Shown here: one piece after another, positions 15,707-28,100 of the stretch | Layout of the letters: the number at the start of each line of letters is the position of its first letter | Numbering within the stretch: position 1 is the first letter of the stretch | Assembly: GCA_017465565.1 (NCBI GenBank) | Contig: JAFTWA010000046.1 | Span: 65,897 to 100,451, forward strand | Source: Tyzzerella sp. | GTDB taxonomy: Bacteria; Bacillota; Clostridia; Lachnospirales; Lachnospiraceae | Direction: 5' to 3' | Length of the DNA: 34,555 nucleotides | Program-made: the position numbers and the translations under genes | Notes under the pieces: generated by a model | Told to the model about the DNA's origin: nothing | Databases searched by the model: none | Seen by the model: the letters and a program-made list of their open reading frames with translations, nothing else

Positions 15707-16579
15707 ATGACAAAGCCAACATTAGGCAATCCGCAAAATACAATTGAAGTATTACAAAAATATGGATTTTCGTTCCAGAAGAAATTCGGACAGAACTTTT
15801 TAATTGACACACATGTACTGGACAAAATCATTGCGTCTGCAAACATTACAAAAGACGACATGGTTTTGGAAATCGGACCGGGAATCGGAACCATGACACA
15901 GTACCTGGCATGCGCTGCACGAAAGGTTGTTGCCGTTGAAATTGATAAGGCGCTTATTCCAATTTTGGCAGATACTTTGAGTGCATATGACAATGTAACG
16001 GTTATCAACGAAGACGTGCTGAAGGTTGACATTGCAAAGCTGGCAGAAGAGTATAACGATGGGAAACCAATCAAAGTGGTGGCTAACCTTCCATACTATA
16101 TCACAACACCGATTATTATGGGACTTTATGAAAGCCATGTGCCAATCGAGAGCATCACAGTTATGGTGCAAAAAGAAGTGGCAGACCGCATGCAGACAGG
16201 CCCTGGAAGCAAAGACTACGGTGCCTTATCTCTCGCAGTGCAATATTATGCGGAGCCTTACATCGTAGCAAACGTGCCGCCAAACTGCTTTATGCCAAGA
16301 CCAAATGTTGGTTCAGCGGTAATCAGACTTACCAGTCATAGTAAGCCGCCAGTTCAAGTGGATGATGAACAGTTAATGTTCAAGATTATCCGAGCTTCTT
16401 TCAACCAAAGAAGAAAGACATTGGCTAATGGACTTAATAATTCGCCGGAAATCCATCTTCCAAAAGAAGTGATTATCAGTGCAATTGAGAGTCTTGGAAA
16501 AGGGGCGAGTGTCAGAGGAGAGGCTTTGACGCTGGAGGAATTTGCAGCATTAAGCAATGAAATTAATAGGATGATATAA
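15707..16579 (+). CDS. rsmA: 16S rRNA A1518/A1519 dimethyltransferase (KsgA)
   Basis: An S-adenosylmethionine-dependent enzyme of 290 residues that dimethylates two adjacent adenines in the 3'-terminal hairpin of 16S rRNA during 30S assembly; its loss gives kasugamycin resistance. Visible are KKFGQNFLIDTHVL at the N-terminus, the SAM motif LEIGPGIGTMTQYL, the VAVEID acidic motif and the catalytic NLPYYITTPIIM. The C-terminal helical domain includes FNQRRKTLANGL. ATG 15707 is 27 bp after tatD. The rnmV (RNase M5) gene that often lies between tatD and rsmA is absent here. A strong terminator follows. Confidence 0.97.
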   Translation: MTKPTLGNPQNTIEVLQKYGFSFQKKFGQNFLIDTHVLDKIIASANITKDDMVLEIGPGIGTMTQYLACAARKVVAVEIDKALIPILADTLSAYDNVTVINEDVLKVDIAKLAEEYNDGKPIKVVANLPYYITTPIIMGLYESHVPIESITVMVQKEVADRMQTGPGSKDYGALSLAVQYYAEPYIVANVPPNCFMPRPNVGSAVIRLTSHSKPPVQVDDEQLMFKIIRASFNQRRKTLANGLNNSPEIHLPKEVIISAIESLGKGASVRGEALTLEEFAALSNEINRMI

Positions 16580-16580
16580 A

Positions 16581-16624
16581 AAGAAGAAGCTGTGCAGACA
16601 AAATGCACAACTTCTTCTTTTTTT
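16581..16624. terminator. Bidirectional terminator between rsmA and the sensor kinase
   Basis: AAGAAGAAG-C-TGTGCA (16581-16596) pairs with TGCACA-A-CTTCTTCTT (16604-16619) with one internal mismatch, flanked by an A run on the left and a T run (to 16624) on the right. It serves both convergent transcripts. Confidence 0.93.
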
Positions 16625-17950
16625 CTATAAATTCAACATAAACGACACATAGAACATCTCGCCCTTCTTCTCGGCACTAAACACTCCATTGTACCGTCCC
16701 ACGATATGCTTCACCGACTGAAGTCCAATTCCGCTTCCATTCGGTTTCGTCGTTAAAAATTCCCCATTTCTGGTCTTCTTAATCCCATTCTCACAGGTAT
16801 TATCAATGGTAAATACCAGAGAGTTCTTATCACCTTTTCCAGAAATAATAATCTTTCGCTTGCCCTTTTGCTGTTCCACGCATGCCTCCAGTGCATTTTC
16901 TAAAAGATTTCCAAGTATGACAGAGATATCACTTTCCGGAATGTTGAGTTCCTCGGGAATCGACAACTTCACCTGAAAATCAATATTATTATCCCGGGCC
17001 TGTGTTGCAAAGAAAAGCAGCAATCGGTTCACAGAACGGTTTTGGCAGAACAAATATGACTGGTTATCAGGCATAGACTTCTGATAGCTGTCCAGATACG
17101 CTTTTAACCGGTCATATTCCTTGGTTTCCAGATAATCCGACATTGTCAAAATATGATGGCGGAGGTCATGCCTTGCGCGGCGAGTCTCTTCCATACGGTC
17201 GTGGAGTGCCTGATATTCCAGCTTCTCGATATCCAGATAACGGTTCTGGCGCTCCAGTTCCAGGTTCTTCATTAATATGCTGTTGAGCTGAATTACAATA
17301 TAGTAAACCAAGAAGGCCCCAAGGTTCACTACTCCAAGGAAAATTACATTTCGCGGCTGCGTGATAACCTCCATCGTATTCTGAGAATTTCCGTAAACGT
17401 GATATTGCCAGATTAAATAAAAGGTCGCAGGAATCAGCCAAAAATAACTCCATTCATTTCCCACAGGATTGCTTTCTATCATAGGCTTTAATCGGCGCTT
17501 TACTGTGATAGAGAATGGCAATGTAACAAAAAGATGAAGGATTAGCATTGTCAAAGCTCCATGCCAGCAATAGAGCCGGTGTACCTGCCCCAATAGAAAT
17601 TGACTTTCAATACACACAGCAGCAATGGAAATGAGATTTGAAAAATTCGAATAAATAAATAGGATAAATAGTACTTTTCCAAAATGTGCATTCAGCGCAA
17701 TTGCAAATATTATTAAATAAGAAATAAACCGAATTAATGCAATCAGAGAAGTACTTCCTATACCAGAATATATCGAATAAAATCGAGTCAAAATCTGTAC
17801 AAGCATCGCAATGCTGCAGAGAAAAGCAGTAAATTGCTTCGAAAAACGTAAGCGGTTTGAAAACGCATACACCGACAGAACCAGATATGGCACGAAGTTT
17901 GCCAGGGCATATAACACCACTTCAATTATACGAGGAATAGATAACATCAC
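16625..17950 (-). CDS. GHKL-domain sensor histidine kinase (AgrC/VirS type)
   Basis: A membrane sensor kinase of 441 residues. About six N-terminal membrane helices (residues 5-225) resemble the peptide-sensing regions of AgrC/ComD-like kinases. A coiled linker leads to the phospho-acceptor box RRARHDLRHHILTMSDYL, then the N-box ILGNLLENALEAC and the G2 box GSGIGLQSVKHIVGRY of the GHKL ATPase. The start is GTG 17950 or the adjacent ATG 17947; AGGAG lies within the end of the regulator gene, so translation is coupled. It pairs with the LytTR regulator immediately upstream. The signal is unknown: no obvious peptide pheromone or AgrB-type processing gene is visible nearby. Confidence 0.9.
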   Translation of the reverse strand: MMLSIPRIIEVVLYALANFVPYLVLSVYAFSNRLRFSKQFTAFLCSIAMLVQILTRFYSIYSGIGSTSLIALIRFISYLIIFAIALNAHFGKVLFILFIYSNFSNLISIAAVCIESQFLLGQVHRLYCWHGALTMLILHLFVTLPFSITVKRRLKPMIESNPVGNEWSYFWLIPATFYLIWQYHVYGNSQNTMEVITQPRNVIFLGVVNLGAFLVYYIVIQLNSILMKNLELERQNRYLDIEKLEYQALHDRMEETRRARHDLRHHILTMSDYLETKEYDRLKAYLDSYQKSMPDNQSYLFCQNRSVNRLLLFFATQARDNNIDFQVKLSIPEELNIPESDISVILGNLLENALEACVEQQKGKRKIIISGKGDKNSLVFTIDNTCENGIKKTRNGEFLTTKPNGSGIGLQSVKHIVGRYNGVFSAEKKGEMFYVSFMLNL

Positions 17951-17953
17951 GCC

Positions 17954-18655
17954 CTACTCCTTTCTCATCATTTCAAAACGAAATGATGCATAAGCTTCTA
18001 AGGCATCCTTTGTTTTTCTTCGGCTGATAGGCACTTGAGCGCCATCGCTCATAAGAAACATACCATTTTCCTGCTTCACAATCTCATGAAAATTCACCAC
18101 GATTCCTTTTGAAGAACTGTAGAAATATGAATGCTCTGAAAGAATCGTCTCCCAGTCTGTCTGTGACATACGGGTCTGAATATCCTGACCATTCTTGCAG
18201 TGAACGATAATCAAATGATTATAGTATTCTGTATAAATAACATTTCTAAGAACAACGCGCTGTCCATCTGCCAAACGGATAAAGCGATTCACCTCATAAT
18301 GGTCAAGACGAATCATCTTCAGCATTCTGCCAACGCTCGTTTCAGAAATCGGTTTATGTAAATAATAATTTGCTCCTACTTCATAGCTTTCGCTTGCAAA
18401 TTCATTGCTGGTAGTGCAGAAAACAATGCGCACATCCATGTCCGTGTCGCGAACCGTCCGTGCCACTTCAATTCCCAGCATACCATCCATGAAAACATCC
18501 AGAACAACAAGGTCATATGCGCCCTCGCTCCATGTCTCAAGGAATTCTTCTCCACTCGAAAATGTGAAATATTTTGCGGTTGGGAGTTCTTTATGTAATA
18601 TAGTAAAAAGCCGTTCAAGTTCATCAACCTGATCGTCTACTAATGCAATTTTCAT
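17954..18655 (-). CDS. LytTR family response regulator
   Basis: A cytoplasmic DNA-binding response regulator of 233 residues. The start is ATG at 18655 (MKIALVDDQ) with GAGGTG 6-7 nt upstream; an extension to 18685 has no ribosome binding site. The receiver domain has the acidic pair DD (residues 7-8), phospho-acceptor Asp 53 in VVLDVFMDG, the Thr switch near 81 and Lys 101 in LHKPIS. A LytTR DNA-binding domain (about residues 130-230) includes the IYTEYYNHLIIVHC strand and SYFYSSSKGIVVN stretch. LytTR proteins bind short direct repeats spaced about two helical turns, which are found just upstream at 18707-18743. It likely controls its own operon and the divergent adhesin operon. Confidence 0.93.
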   Translation of the reverse strand: MKIALVDDQVDELERLFTILHKELPTAKYFTFSSGEEFLETWSEGAYDLVVLDVFMDGMLGIEVARTVRDTDMDVRIVFCTTSNEFASESYEVGANYYLHKPISETSVGRMLKMIRLDHYEVNRFIRLADGQRVVLRNVIYTEYYNHLIIVHCKNGQDIQTRMSQTDWETILSEHSYFYSSSKGIVVNFHEIVKQENGMFLMSDGAQVPISRRKTKDALEAYASFRFEMMRKE

Positions 18656-18676
18656 ATGTGTCACCTCACCCCCATA

Positions 18677-18705
18677 ATTATACATCCGTTTATTTCCATA
18701 ATCAA
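18677..18705 (-). promoter_or_regulatory. Promoter of the regulator/kinase operon
   Basis: On the minus strand, TTGATT (plus 18700-18705), a 17-bp spacer and TATAAT (plus 18677-18682). The -35 is 2 bp from the direct repeats. Confidence 0.75.
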
Positions 18706-18706
18706 G

Positions 18707-18743
18707 AAATTAACCGTTTGAGTTGTAAATTAACCGTTCGAGT
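18707..18743. promoter_or_regulatory. Direct-repeat LytTR-type binding site between divergent promoters
   Basis: AAATTAACCGTTTGAGT (18707-18723) and AAATTAACCGTTCGAGT (18727-18743) differ at one base and have a 20-bp period. Read on the minus strand each contains ACGGTTAAT, close to the AgrA/LytTR half-site pattern of a GTT core followed by an A-rich end. The site adjoins the -35 of the regulator operon on one side and lies 8 bp before the proposed -35 of the pseudo-receiver/adhesin operon on the other. Confidence 0.75.
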
Positions 18744-18751
18744 CACTTTTG

Positions 18752-18786
18752 TTGCCAAACAATTGTGAATACTGTAATAATATAAT
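18752..18786 (+). promoter_or_regulatory. Putative promoter of the pseudo-receiver/adhesin operon
   Basis: TTGCCA (18752-18757) with TAATAA at 18775-18780 (17-bp spacer); a TATAAT at 18781-18786 is too far away unless another -35 is used. The weak match would fit a promoter that needs an activator. Confidence 0.5.
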
Positions 18787-18820
18787 CAGAAAATTATCAG
18801 AAAACTAAGGAGGTGTGGAT

Positions 18821-19198
18821 ATGAATGTATTGATATATGGAAATGCGACTGATAAAGAACTGCTCATACAGCATATGAAGTCCCAGGCATGTATGGCATT
18901 CCGGCTTATCAATTATTTGCAGACCGACGACTACGATACGTTCCTCAAAATGCTCAAATCCAATGAGTACGAAATGGTATTCGTTATGATGGACAACGCA
19001 GCAGGAATGGAGGGTGTCATAGCAGTACAGAATCTGCACCCGGACACACCAGTTATCTGGTTCTCAAATGATAAAAATTTCGTAGCACAGTCTTACAGGC
19101 TTGGCGTCACGTATTTCTCAGTGAAGCCAATTAGCGATAAAATATTGAGCCTGGCACTTGGAAGATGCCAGAGGAGGGAGGAAGTTATATATGAATAA
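18821..19198 (+). CDS. Stand-alone degenerate receiver-like protein
   Basis: 125 residues. ATG 18821 is chosen over GTG 18815 because AAGGAGGT (18807-18814) is correctly spaced. It has a receiver-like fold pattern: strand NVLIYGN, helix, strand MVFVMMDNAAGMEG with Asp 58 at the phospho-acceptor position, strand PVIWFSN with Ser 82 at the Thr/Ser position, and YFSVKPISDK with Lys 102. The acidic pair that binds Mg2+ after the first strand is replaced by Gly-Asn, and no output domain follows. Its SYRLGVTYFSVKPIS tail resembles SYEVGANYYLHKPIS of the LytTR regulator encoded divergently, suggesting derivation from it. Its last 8 bp overlap the giant adhesin gene. Function is unknown; it is possibly a modulator of the kinase or regulator. 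Confidence 0.82.
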   Translation: MNVLIYGNATDKELLIQHMKSQACMAFRLINYLQTDDYDTFLKMLKSNEYEMVFVMMDNAAGMEGVIAVQNLHPDTPVIWFSNDKNFVAQSYRLGVTYFSVKPISDKILSLALGRCQRREEVIYE

Positions 19199-22100
19199 AG
19201 ACAGAAAAGTAAGACAGAAAAATGGAAAATTCGATATCCGCAAAGTCGGTGCAGCTGTGGTTGCGGCTATGCTGGTTGTGGCTATGGTAGTTGGGCTCGT
19301 TCCAAATGAAACAGCACAGGTACTTGCGGCGGCTACAACCGATGCTGACGTTAATACAAGTAATGGTTATTTGAGCGAGGATTTCTTAGGACATCCATAT
19401 TCTACAGAATTTGTGGGTCGTATTTGGACTGACAAGTCGGTAGATACGATTGCCGACTCACAGAATTTGCAAGTGACTTATTCCGCACTGGCAACAGGAC
19501 AATCGGTTACAGGAAAAACCGCGGCACCATTAGATGTTGTTTTTGTTATTGACATCTCAGGTTCCATGGTAAATGGAAGCAGCGGTATGCCAGATGCAAA
19601 TGGTAACAGAACATATACCCGTATGAAATATACAGTAGATGCGGTAAATGAATCTATTAGAGAAATCATGGCAATGAATGAAAATACCCGCGTTGGTGTA
19701 GTTGTATTTAGTACATCGGCTTCGGTGGTTCTTCCATTGGGACGTTACACGCAGACAACAGATCGCTGGGGCAATACATATGAGTATTTCACTCTAAGTG
19801 AAGATGAACCTAGCTCATGGAATTATCCGGAGATGACTGTCAGAGCAAATGAGATTACGACAAGAACGATAGATGTATCCGGTGGTACTAATATTCAACA
19901 GGGTATCTATACTGGTGCATCACTTCTTACAAGTGCAACAGATGTGAAATCACCGGTTCAACGTATTCCTGCATTGGTTCTCTTATCAGACGGTGCACCA
20001 AGCTACTCATCGGCAACAAATAACTGGTGGGAACCAGACCCGGATGATGGAACACTCAGTACGGGTGCTAGAAATAACGACTACTATTATGGAAATGGTA
20101 TGAAAGCCATGATGGTGGGTGCTTATATGAGACAGCAGATTAATAGCCACTATGGTATTGAGGCAAATAGTGACTATGCAGCATCATTCCATACAATTGG
20201 TATGGGTATCACGGAGCTTTCAGGAGATGCATTGAATCTTGCTAATATTACACTGAATCCAGGAGCTTACTGGAATGCTAACAATAATATGGCAAGAAAT
20301 ATTCGTACCCAATGGACGAATTATACAAGCGAAAATAATGAATACATTAATGTAACAGTTTCGGGAAATAATAGCACCGATAGATTGTATCATCCTTCTT
20401 CTGATATTGCTGCTATTAACACTTGGGTAGACAGATATCATTCAGCAGATGCGGCAGGAGACGTTTCTAGCGTATTTACAGAAATCGTGTCTGACCTTGC
20501 GCTCAGTGTTCCTGAGGTTCCAACTGAAATCAAAGAAGGTGGAACATGGGATAACAGTGGACATCTTACATATACTGACCCAATTGGAAAGTATATGGAA
20601 GTGAAAGATTATAACAACATGACCCTTACTTTCCCAACTACTGCTGGCAATACAGAAACATATACTCCAACAAACGTGGATACAAGTGTAGCTGGTAAAG
20701 TAACATGGACATTTAATCAAGCTGTTACTGGTGCGGATGAAAAAGCAACTACTTTATCAGGAATTAGTATTGTTCTCACAGAGGATGCAGATGGAAATCA
20801 GACTCTTACGGTAGATATTCCTGCAAACTTAATTCCACTTCGTGTAAATACTGTAACATTAGATGAAGATGGTGTAATTACATCACATACACATAATAAT
20901 GAACAGCCATTCAGACTTTCTTATACAGTTGGCTTACAAGATGGACTTGTAAAAGATGGTCATCTTGTTGAAGAGCCAGAAAGTATGAAAAATGATGAGG
21001 CAAAATTAGCAGCATATAAAGCTTATATTGCAACTAATACAAGTGAAGATGGCGAAGTAAAATTCTACAGCAACCTCTATACAGGTACAAATCAGGTAAC
21101 TGTGTTAGATAAAGCTACAAACACAGAAGAAGTTAGGACGGCCGGAGATGCTACAGTAGTATTTGAACCATCACACAGCAATCCTTTCTATTACATACAA
21201 GAGGATATGCCTCTTTACTTTGACGATAAATTTGAGACGCCTGTAACAGGTACCGTGAACTCATTGGATGATGACACTATTTATTATTATAAAGAAGTTT
21301 ACTATCACAATGATGAGGTTGTAACAAAAGCTGTTGCGCGTACAGGTAAACAGTTAAAGAAAACAGAAATCAACGTAAACGCATCTGGGCAGCTTGTCAG
21401 AGAAGCAGGAACTCCTCGCTTGAACAAGATTTTATTATTCGAAGGTTCAAAAGCAGCGGATACAGCAATTGCTAATACAGCTGAGGAATTCTACGCACCA
21501 ACATTCGTGCATAAAGCAGATAATCCAGACCCAGCAGAAGGACACTACAAGATCTATCTTGGTAACAACGGTGTTCTCAGCGTGAAGGTTACAGGAAGCT
21601 TAGAAATTAGCAAAATGGTAACGGCTGATGAAGGCTTAACTGCACCAGATAAAGAATTTACATTTGCCGTAGCGTTAACAGACGCGAATAATAATGCACT
21701 TACAGATACATATGCATATACAGTAGTAGATGCACAGGGAACAGAAATTGCTTCTGATGGTACAATTACAAGTGGTGGAACTATTACTTTGAAGGATGGC
21801 GAGACAGCAAAGATTATTAATCTCCCAGAAGGTTCTAAGTATACAGTAACAGAAACAAATGTACCAGCTGGATTTAAAGCATATGTTATTAATCCAGAAA
21901 CAAATGCAGAAACTCAAGGAACTGTAGTTTCAGGAGACATTGCATCAGGAGTAACAGATGAAGCAAAATTCAAGAATAATTACTCAGTAAGTAGTGTAGT
22001 TGTAAATGATGAAGATGATATAGCAACCGATTTCCGTGTTAAAAAGACAATTAATGGTAGACTAGGAGGCTGGCTTGCTACAGATGAATTCACATTTATT

Positions 22101-25100
22101 CTTGAGTCAAACAGACCTACGACACCTATGCCAGAAGGTTCAATATATGTACCGAATCAAGAAAATGCGACACATATGTTGAAAGAAGTAACCGTCAAAA
22201 ATAGTGATGAATTTACATTCGATGAAATTATTTATACAAAACCAGGCACATACACATACACGATTTCTGAACGTGTGCCAGCTACTGGTATTGCAGGTAT
22301 CTCGTATTCGGGTGCCATGTATCAAGTTATTGTAACTATATCAGACAATGGAGACGGAACATTGTCTAAAAACGTAGTTATGAATAAGTTACGTGATGAT
22401 GCAGGTTTGGTTATTACAGAAAATAATGAAGTTACAAGCAAAACGGCTGAAATTGTAAATACATTTAGTGCGAAATATGTATTATGGACACCAGTAGGAA
22501 CCAAGGATTATACAGATAATTCTGGAACAAATCCATTACAAAATGATATGTTCCAATTTAGAATCAGTGTAGCAAAAGGAAGTCCAGTAAATACACCATT
22601 ACCTAAAAATCTGGTAGAGGGCAATGTAGGACCACAGATTGCGTATGATTCAATCGAATTTACTACTGCTCATGTAGAAGTTGGAAAAACGACTACATAT
22701 ATCTACAATTTAACAGAAGTAATTCCAGAAGGTGCAACAAATAATGGAGATGGCACATATTCATTAAAAGGAATGAGTTATGATGGAAGCACAATCACTG
22801 TTAAAGTTCATGTAAGTTATAATGCTGATGGAAAGATTGTTGTACAGACCGAGTATCCAACTATGGTAGATGGTAAACATTACGACCGTGCGGTATTCTT
22901 TAACTCATACACACCGGAGTCAGTAACTCTTGGAGAAGGTACTTATGCACCACTTCAAGGTACAAAGGCTATATCAGGTCGTGAGTGGCTAGATAGTGAC
23001 AAATTTAGCTTTACAATTGAGGCTTATGGTGCTGATACAATAGCAGCAGTTGGAACAACTGTTACATTCACAAACGATGAAGGAACAGTTGTAAACTTAC
23101 CGATTACTGACGAAGTGTCAAAAGCAGATCAAACATTTGACTTTGGTAAAGTGACATTTACAAAACCAGGAACATACCAGTTTAAGATTACAGAAGTCAA
23201 TGCAGGTCAAACATCTCAAGGGCTTACTTATGATACACATGAGTGGATTGCTACTGTAGTGGTTGAAGATGAATTGGTAGAAAATGAAAGAACTGGAAAA
23301 CTCGTGGTTACATCTGTAACCTATGACAATGGTGAAGGCACAACTAATACAACTGGCGCAGCGTTTGTCAACACATACAAAGCAACATTTGAGAATAAAC
23401 CGGTTGTAGTATCAGGTAAGAAAATTCTTACAAAAGATGACAATTCTGATACAAAGGAATTAAAAGAAGGCGAATTCTTCTTCATCGTTGATGCACAAGG
23501 TTCAGCACCAATGGGTGACAGTCAGCGAGGAAATACAAATGATAAAGAAGGTAACATCTTATTATTACAGAACGTTACTTATGATGCGGTAGGCACTTAT
23601 GAATATATCATTTATGAAAATATTCCAGAGGATGCACAGAAGATAGGTGGCATTACATACGACGAAAATACAAGATATAAAGTAGTTGTAACTGTAACGG
23701 ATGATGGTCTTGGTACATTGAGTGCTAAGACAGAAGTTTATAAGAGTGTAGATAAGGGAGCAACATATAATTCAACTGCAATTGAATTAGATGAGATTGA
23801 GTTTAATAACAAATACACAACTCAGGATGCCACATACACTCCATTAAGCTTATGGAAGATTCTGAATGGAATGACTCTGGAAGCAGGGCAATTTACATTT
23901 GAAGGAAAAGTAACAGACTGTCCAGATGGTGCAGAAGTTAAGTTAACTAAAGATGGTGTTACAACTGCATTCAAGAAAAATGATACTATCGAAGTAAAAA
24001 ATGAGGCTAATGGTGCAATCCAATTTGGAGCATTGGCATTTACAAAGGTTGGAGAATATGAAATCCAAATTAAAGAAGATAGTTCTGTGAATACAATCCA
24101 AGGAATGACTTACGATTCACATGTAATCACAGTTCGTTTCGAAGTTACTGACAATGATTTAGGTCAATTAGTTGCAACTAGAACCTATATCGATGGAGAC
24201 CTTACATTTACAAACGATTACCACACAGAAGGTACACTTGATCTTCCTATTACAAAGTCATATACAAACGAAGATGGTACATCTGCATGGGAAACAAATG
24301 ACAAGTTTACATTTGTATTAAAAGCAATCGATGTAGCAGCAGAAGAAGTGGATGCTGGAAACATCGATATGAATGGAGATAAAGAAGGAACACCTAGCGA
24401 AGTCACACTTACTATAGGTCATGATGCGGCTACAACAGGTGTAACTGAAACAGGAACATTTGAAGATATCACCTTCAAAAAAGCAGGTACTTATGTATTT
24501 GAACTATACGAAGACACATTGGCAGATAGAATCCCAGGCGTTAACTATGATGGTATTCTTCGTACAGTTACAGTGGTAGCTGAAGATAATGGCGATGGAA
24601 CGATGAAGATTACTGCAACCGTTCAAACCTTAACAAGGGCAGGGGCTACTGTAGAAGGTGAGGCGGCACTCACATTCAACAACCAATTTGTACCAGAATC
24701 AACGATTCTGTATGGATGGGAAAATTTACAGGTAGTAAAAACAATTGATGGACGTGATTGGAAAGAAAGCGATACATTCCAATTTAAGTTAACAGTTGAA
24801 GATGAATGGACCCAAGCACAAATTGATGCAGGCAACGTGATAATGCCGACGGATGAGCGACTTACAATCACAATGAACAGTGATAACAGAGAAACATTAA
24901 GTTTCGGTAATATTACTTTCAAAGCTGCTACAACAGACAACAATCTTTACGAGTTTGTTGTAACAGAAACAAAGGGTGATATTCCAGGTCTTACCTATGA
25001 TACAAAGAAATACACTGTATCAGTAAAAGTGGTTGAACGAGACGGAGAAGGAAATACGGTTCTTTTAGTAATTCCTCGAGATGAGAATGACCCTGACTAT

Positions 25101-28100
25101 CCTGGAATCACAAAAACATATGATGATGGAGATGTTACAGAACAATCATCAAATGTAATAGGTTTTGTAAACAAGTATACAGCAGAACCAGATGAACTGA
25201 TTGCAGCAACACATTTGAATATTAACAAAACCTTAACAGGACGTAACTGGAACAGTAATGACTCATTTACGTTTACTCTTGCGGGTGGCGATGATGCAAC
25301 GATAAACGCAATCGCAGATGGTGAAATTAAGTTCATTGATGCCGATACAAAGGAAGCTGTTGCAGGTGCTACATCGGTTACAACAACAATTACAGCAGCA
25401 AATTCACATGTTGGTGACGATGTAAGTACAAAGGCAGCTGCATTCGGCCACGATATTCAATTTACAAAAGTTGGAACATACAGATTTGAGATTTCAGAAA
25501 ACAAACCTAGTACAATTGATGGCAAGCTTTCATATGATGAGACAAAAGCTTATGTCATTGTAGAAGTTACAGATGATACAAATGGACATTTGGTTGTGGG
25601 TGAACCAAGATACGCTGGCAACAGAATGACATTTGAAAATGTATATACACCGACTCCTATTACTCAAGCACTTAGTGGTGCAAAGGTGTTGACAGGACGT
25701 AAATTTATCGGGTCTGACCACTTTATGTTTGTACTTACTGCAACAGGTAACGCTCCAGTTCCAGAAGGAACAACAGCAGAATATCCAACGAGCAAAGTAG
25801 TAGAAATCAAAGGTGCTGACAATAGTATCGTAGCAGATACGGAAAGTGCTAGAGTTGATTTTGGCAATATCACATTTACAGAAGCTGGTGAATTTGTATA
25901 CGTTATCCGTGAAGTTGAAGGTTCTATTGCGGGAATGACATATGATACGAATAGATGGTATGCAACTGTAAAAGTTGATTACAATCCAGATACTGGCGTA
26001 TTAAGTATCGCAGATGGATATCCAATGTATACTCAAGGAACAACTTCAAATACAACAGGCTTTGTTGTTACAAATGAATATGTTCCAGAAGCTACAGAAC
26101 CAGTAAGTGTTTCAGCAGAAAAAATAGTAACTCCTAAATTATCAGGTAATACTTATGACATGGATGCTGGAGATTTTAGATTTGAAATTGAACCATCAGC
26201 TGGTAATCCAACTCCAGATCCAATTGTAGCGGTAATTACTGAAAGTGGAAGATTTGTAGAAAATGCAGAAGATGGATTTATCTCATTGTTTGATAATGTA
26301 GCATTCTCTAAAGCTGGAGATTATGTATATACAGTGCATGAAGTAGATGGCGAAAAAGGCGGAATCATTTATGATGATACAGTATATACGATTACAGTTA
26401 AAGTAACAGACAATCCAGCAGAAGCAAAATTAGAAGCAGAATTAGTTGTTGCGAAAGATGGAACTGTTTTAGGAGACAATGAAGAGATTCAGTTTAATAA
26501 TGAATATGATCCAGAGGAAACAACAGCGTCAATTCATGCTCATAAAGAGTTATTAGGTGGACATAAGAACCTTGAAGATGGAGAGTTCCAATTCAAGTTA
26601 GAGATTGTTTCGTATAATGGAGAAACTGTAGCAACTACAGATTCGAGATATTATTCAGAAATTGTATCAAATCAGTCTACAGGATTAGTTCAGTTCTCAG
26701 TAATAAATTATGCTGAAGCAGGAAAATATGTATACGCAGTTTCAGAAGTGGTTACAACAGAAAAATCGGGTTATACATATGATGACGATGAGGTTCGTAC
26801 AGTAACAGTAACAGTAGAAGATGATAGCACGGGTGCATTAAAAGCAACAGTAGATGGTGTCGTGAATGAAGATTACACTACAGCAATCCTGTTTAAGAAC
26901 ACTTACATTCCAAAATCTACATCAGCAACGCTTAGCGGAATTAAGACTTTAGCAGGTCGTGATTTGGAAAATAAAGAATTCTCGTTTGTTTTGACAGATA
27001 GCGAAGGTAAAACAGAAACTGTACAAAACTCTTATAACGAGTCTGAAGAAGATTACTCAGCAATTGTCTTTAAGTCAATTACTTATACAAAGGCAGGTGA
27101 ATACCGTTACACAATTCAAGAAAAAGTTGAAGAATTAGGCGGAGTAGACTATGACGATAGAGTTATCGATGTATTAGTAAATGTTGTTGACGAGGGTGGA
27201 AAGTTGAAAGCTGAAGAACCTGTTTACACAGTAAACGGACAGCCAGCAACTTTCGAATTCACGAACTCTTACAAAGCAGCTTCTATTCATGTAGTTCTTG
27301 ATGCTAAGAAGACATTAGAAGGCAGAGGCTTACAAGATAATGAATTTGAATTTGAATTAAAACCTATCGATAATGCTCCAATGCCATCAACAGAAGGCGT
27401 AGCTAAGGCTAAGAATGATGCAAGTGGAAAAGTAACATTTGAAGAAATCATTTTCGACAAGGTTGGAACTTATGAGTACGAGATTTCAGAAGTTGACAAT
27501 GGCATTACACATGTAACATACAGCAAAGCGAAATACACGGTGGTTGTATCAGTTACAGATGAAGGCCATGATGGGCAATTGGATGCTACTGTAAAAGTAA
27601 AAGATGCAGAAGTTGCAGAATTTATCAATACTTATACACCAACTCCAATTTCAGTTACATTTAAAGGTACAAAGACTTTAAAAGGCCGTGACTTACGAAA
27701 AGGTGAATTCGTATTCGTATTGAAGGATGCAGAAGGCAATGAGCTTGACGAAGCAACTAATGATGCAAAAGGAAACTTCATATTTGACCCTGTGAAAATT
27801 TCAGTTAAAGGTGAATACAAGTACTATATCGTAGAAAAGGATACTGATGTGAAAGGTATTACATACGATAAGGGAACATGCGTTGCTACAGTAACAGTAA
27901 CTGATGATGGCAAAGGTACATTAACACCAGTTACAACTTATACAAAAGATGCTGTAATCGCAGAATCTGTTGAGTTTACAAATACTTACAAAGCGCTTTC
28001 AACGGAAATTCAAATCGGTGCTACTAAGAAATTAGCAGGACGCGATATGAAGGCTGGCGAATTCAAATTTGTATTAGAAGATGCAAACGGCAACAAGATT

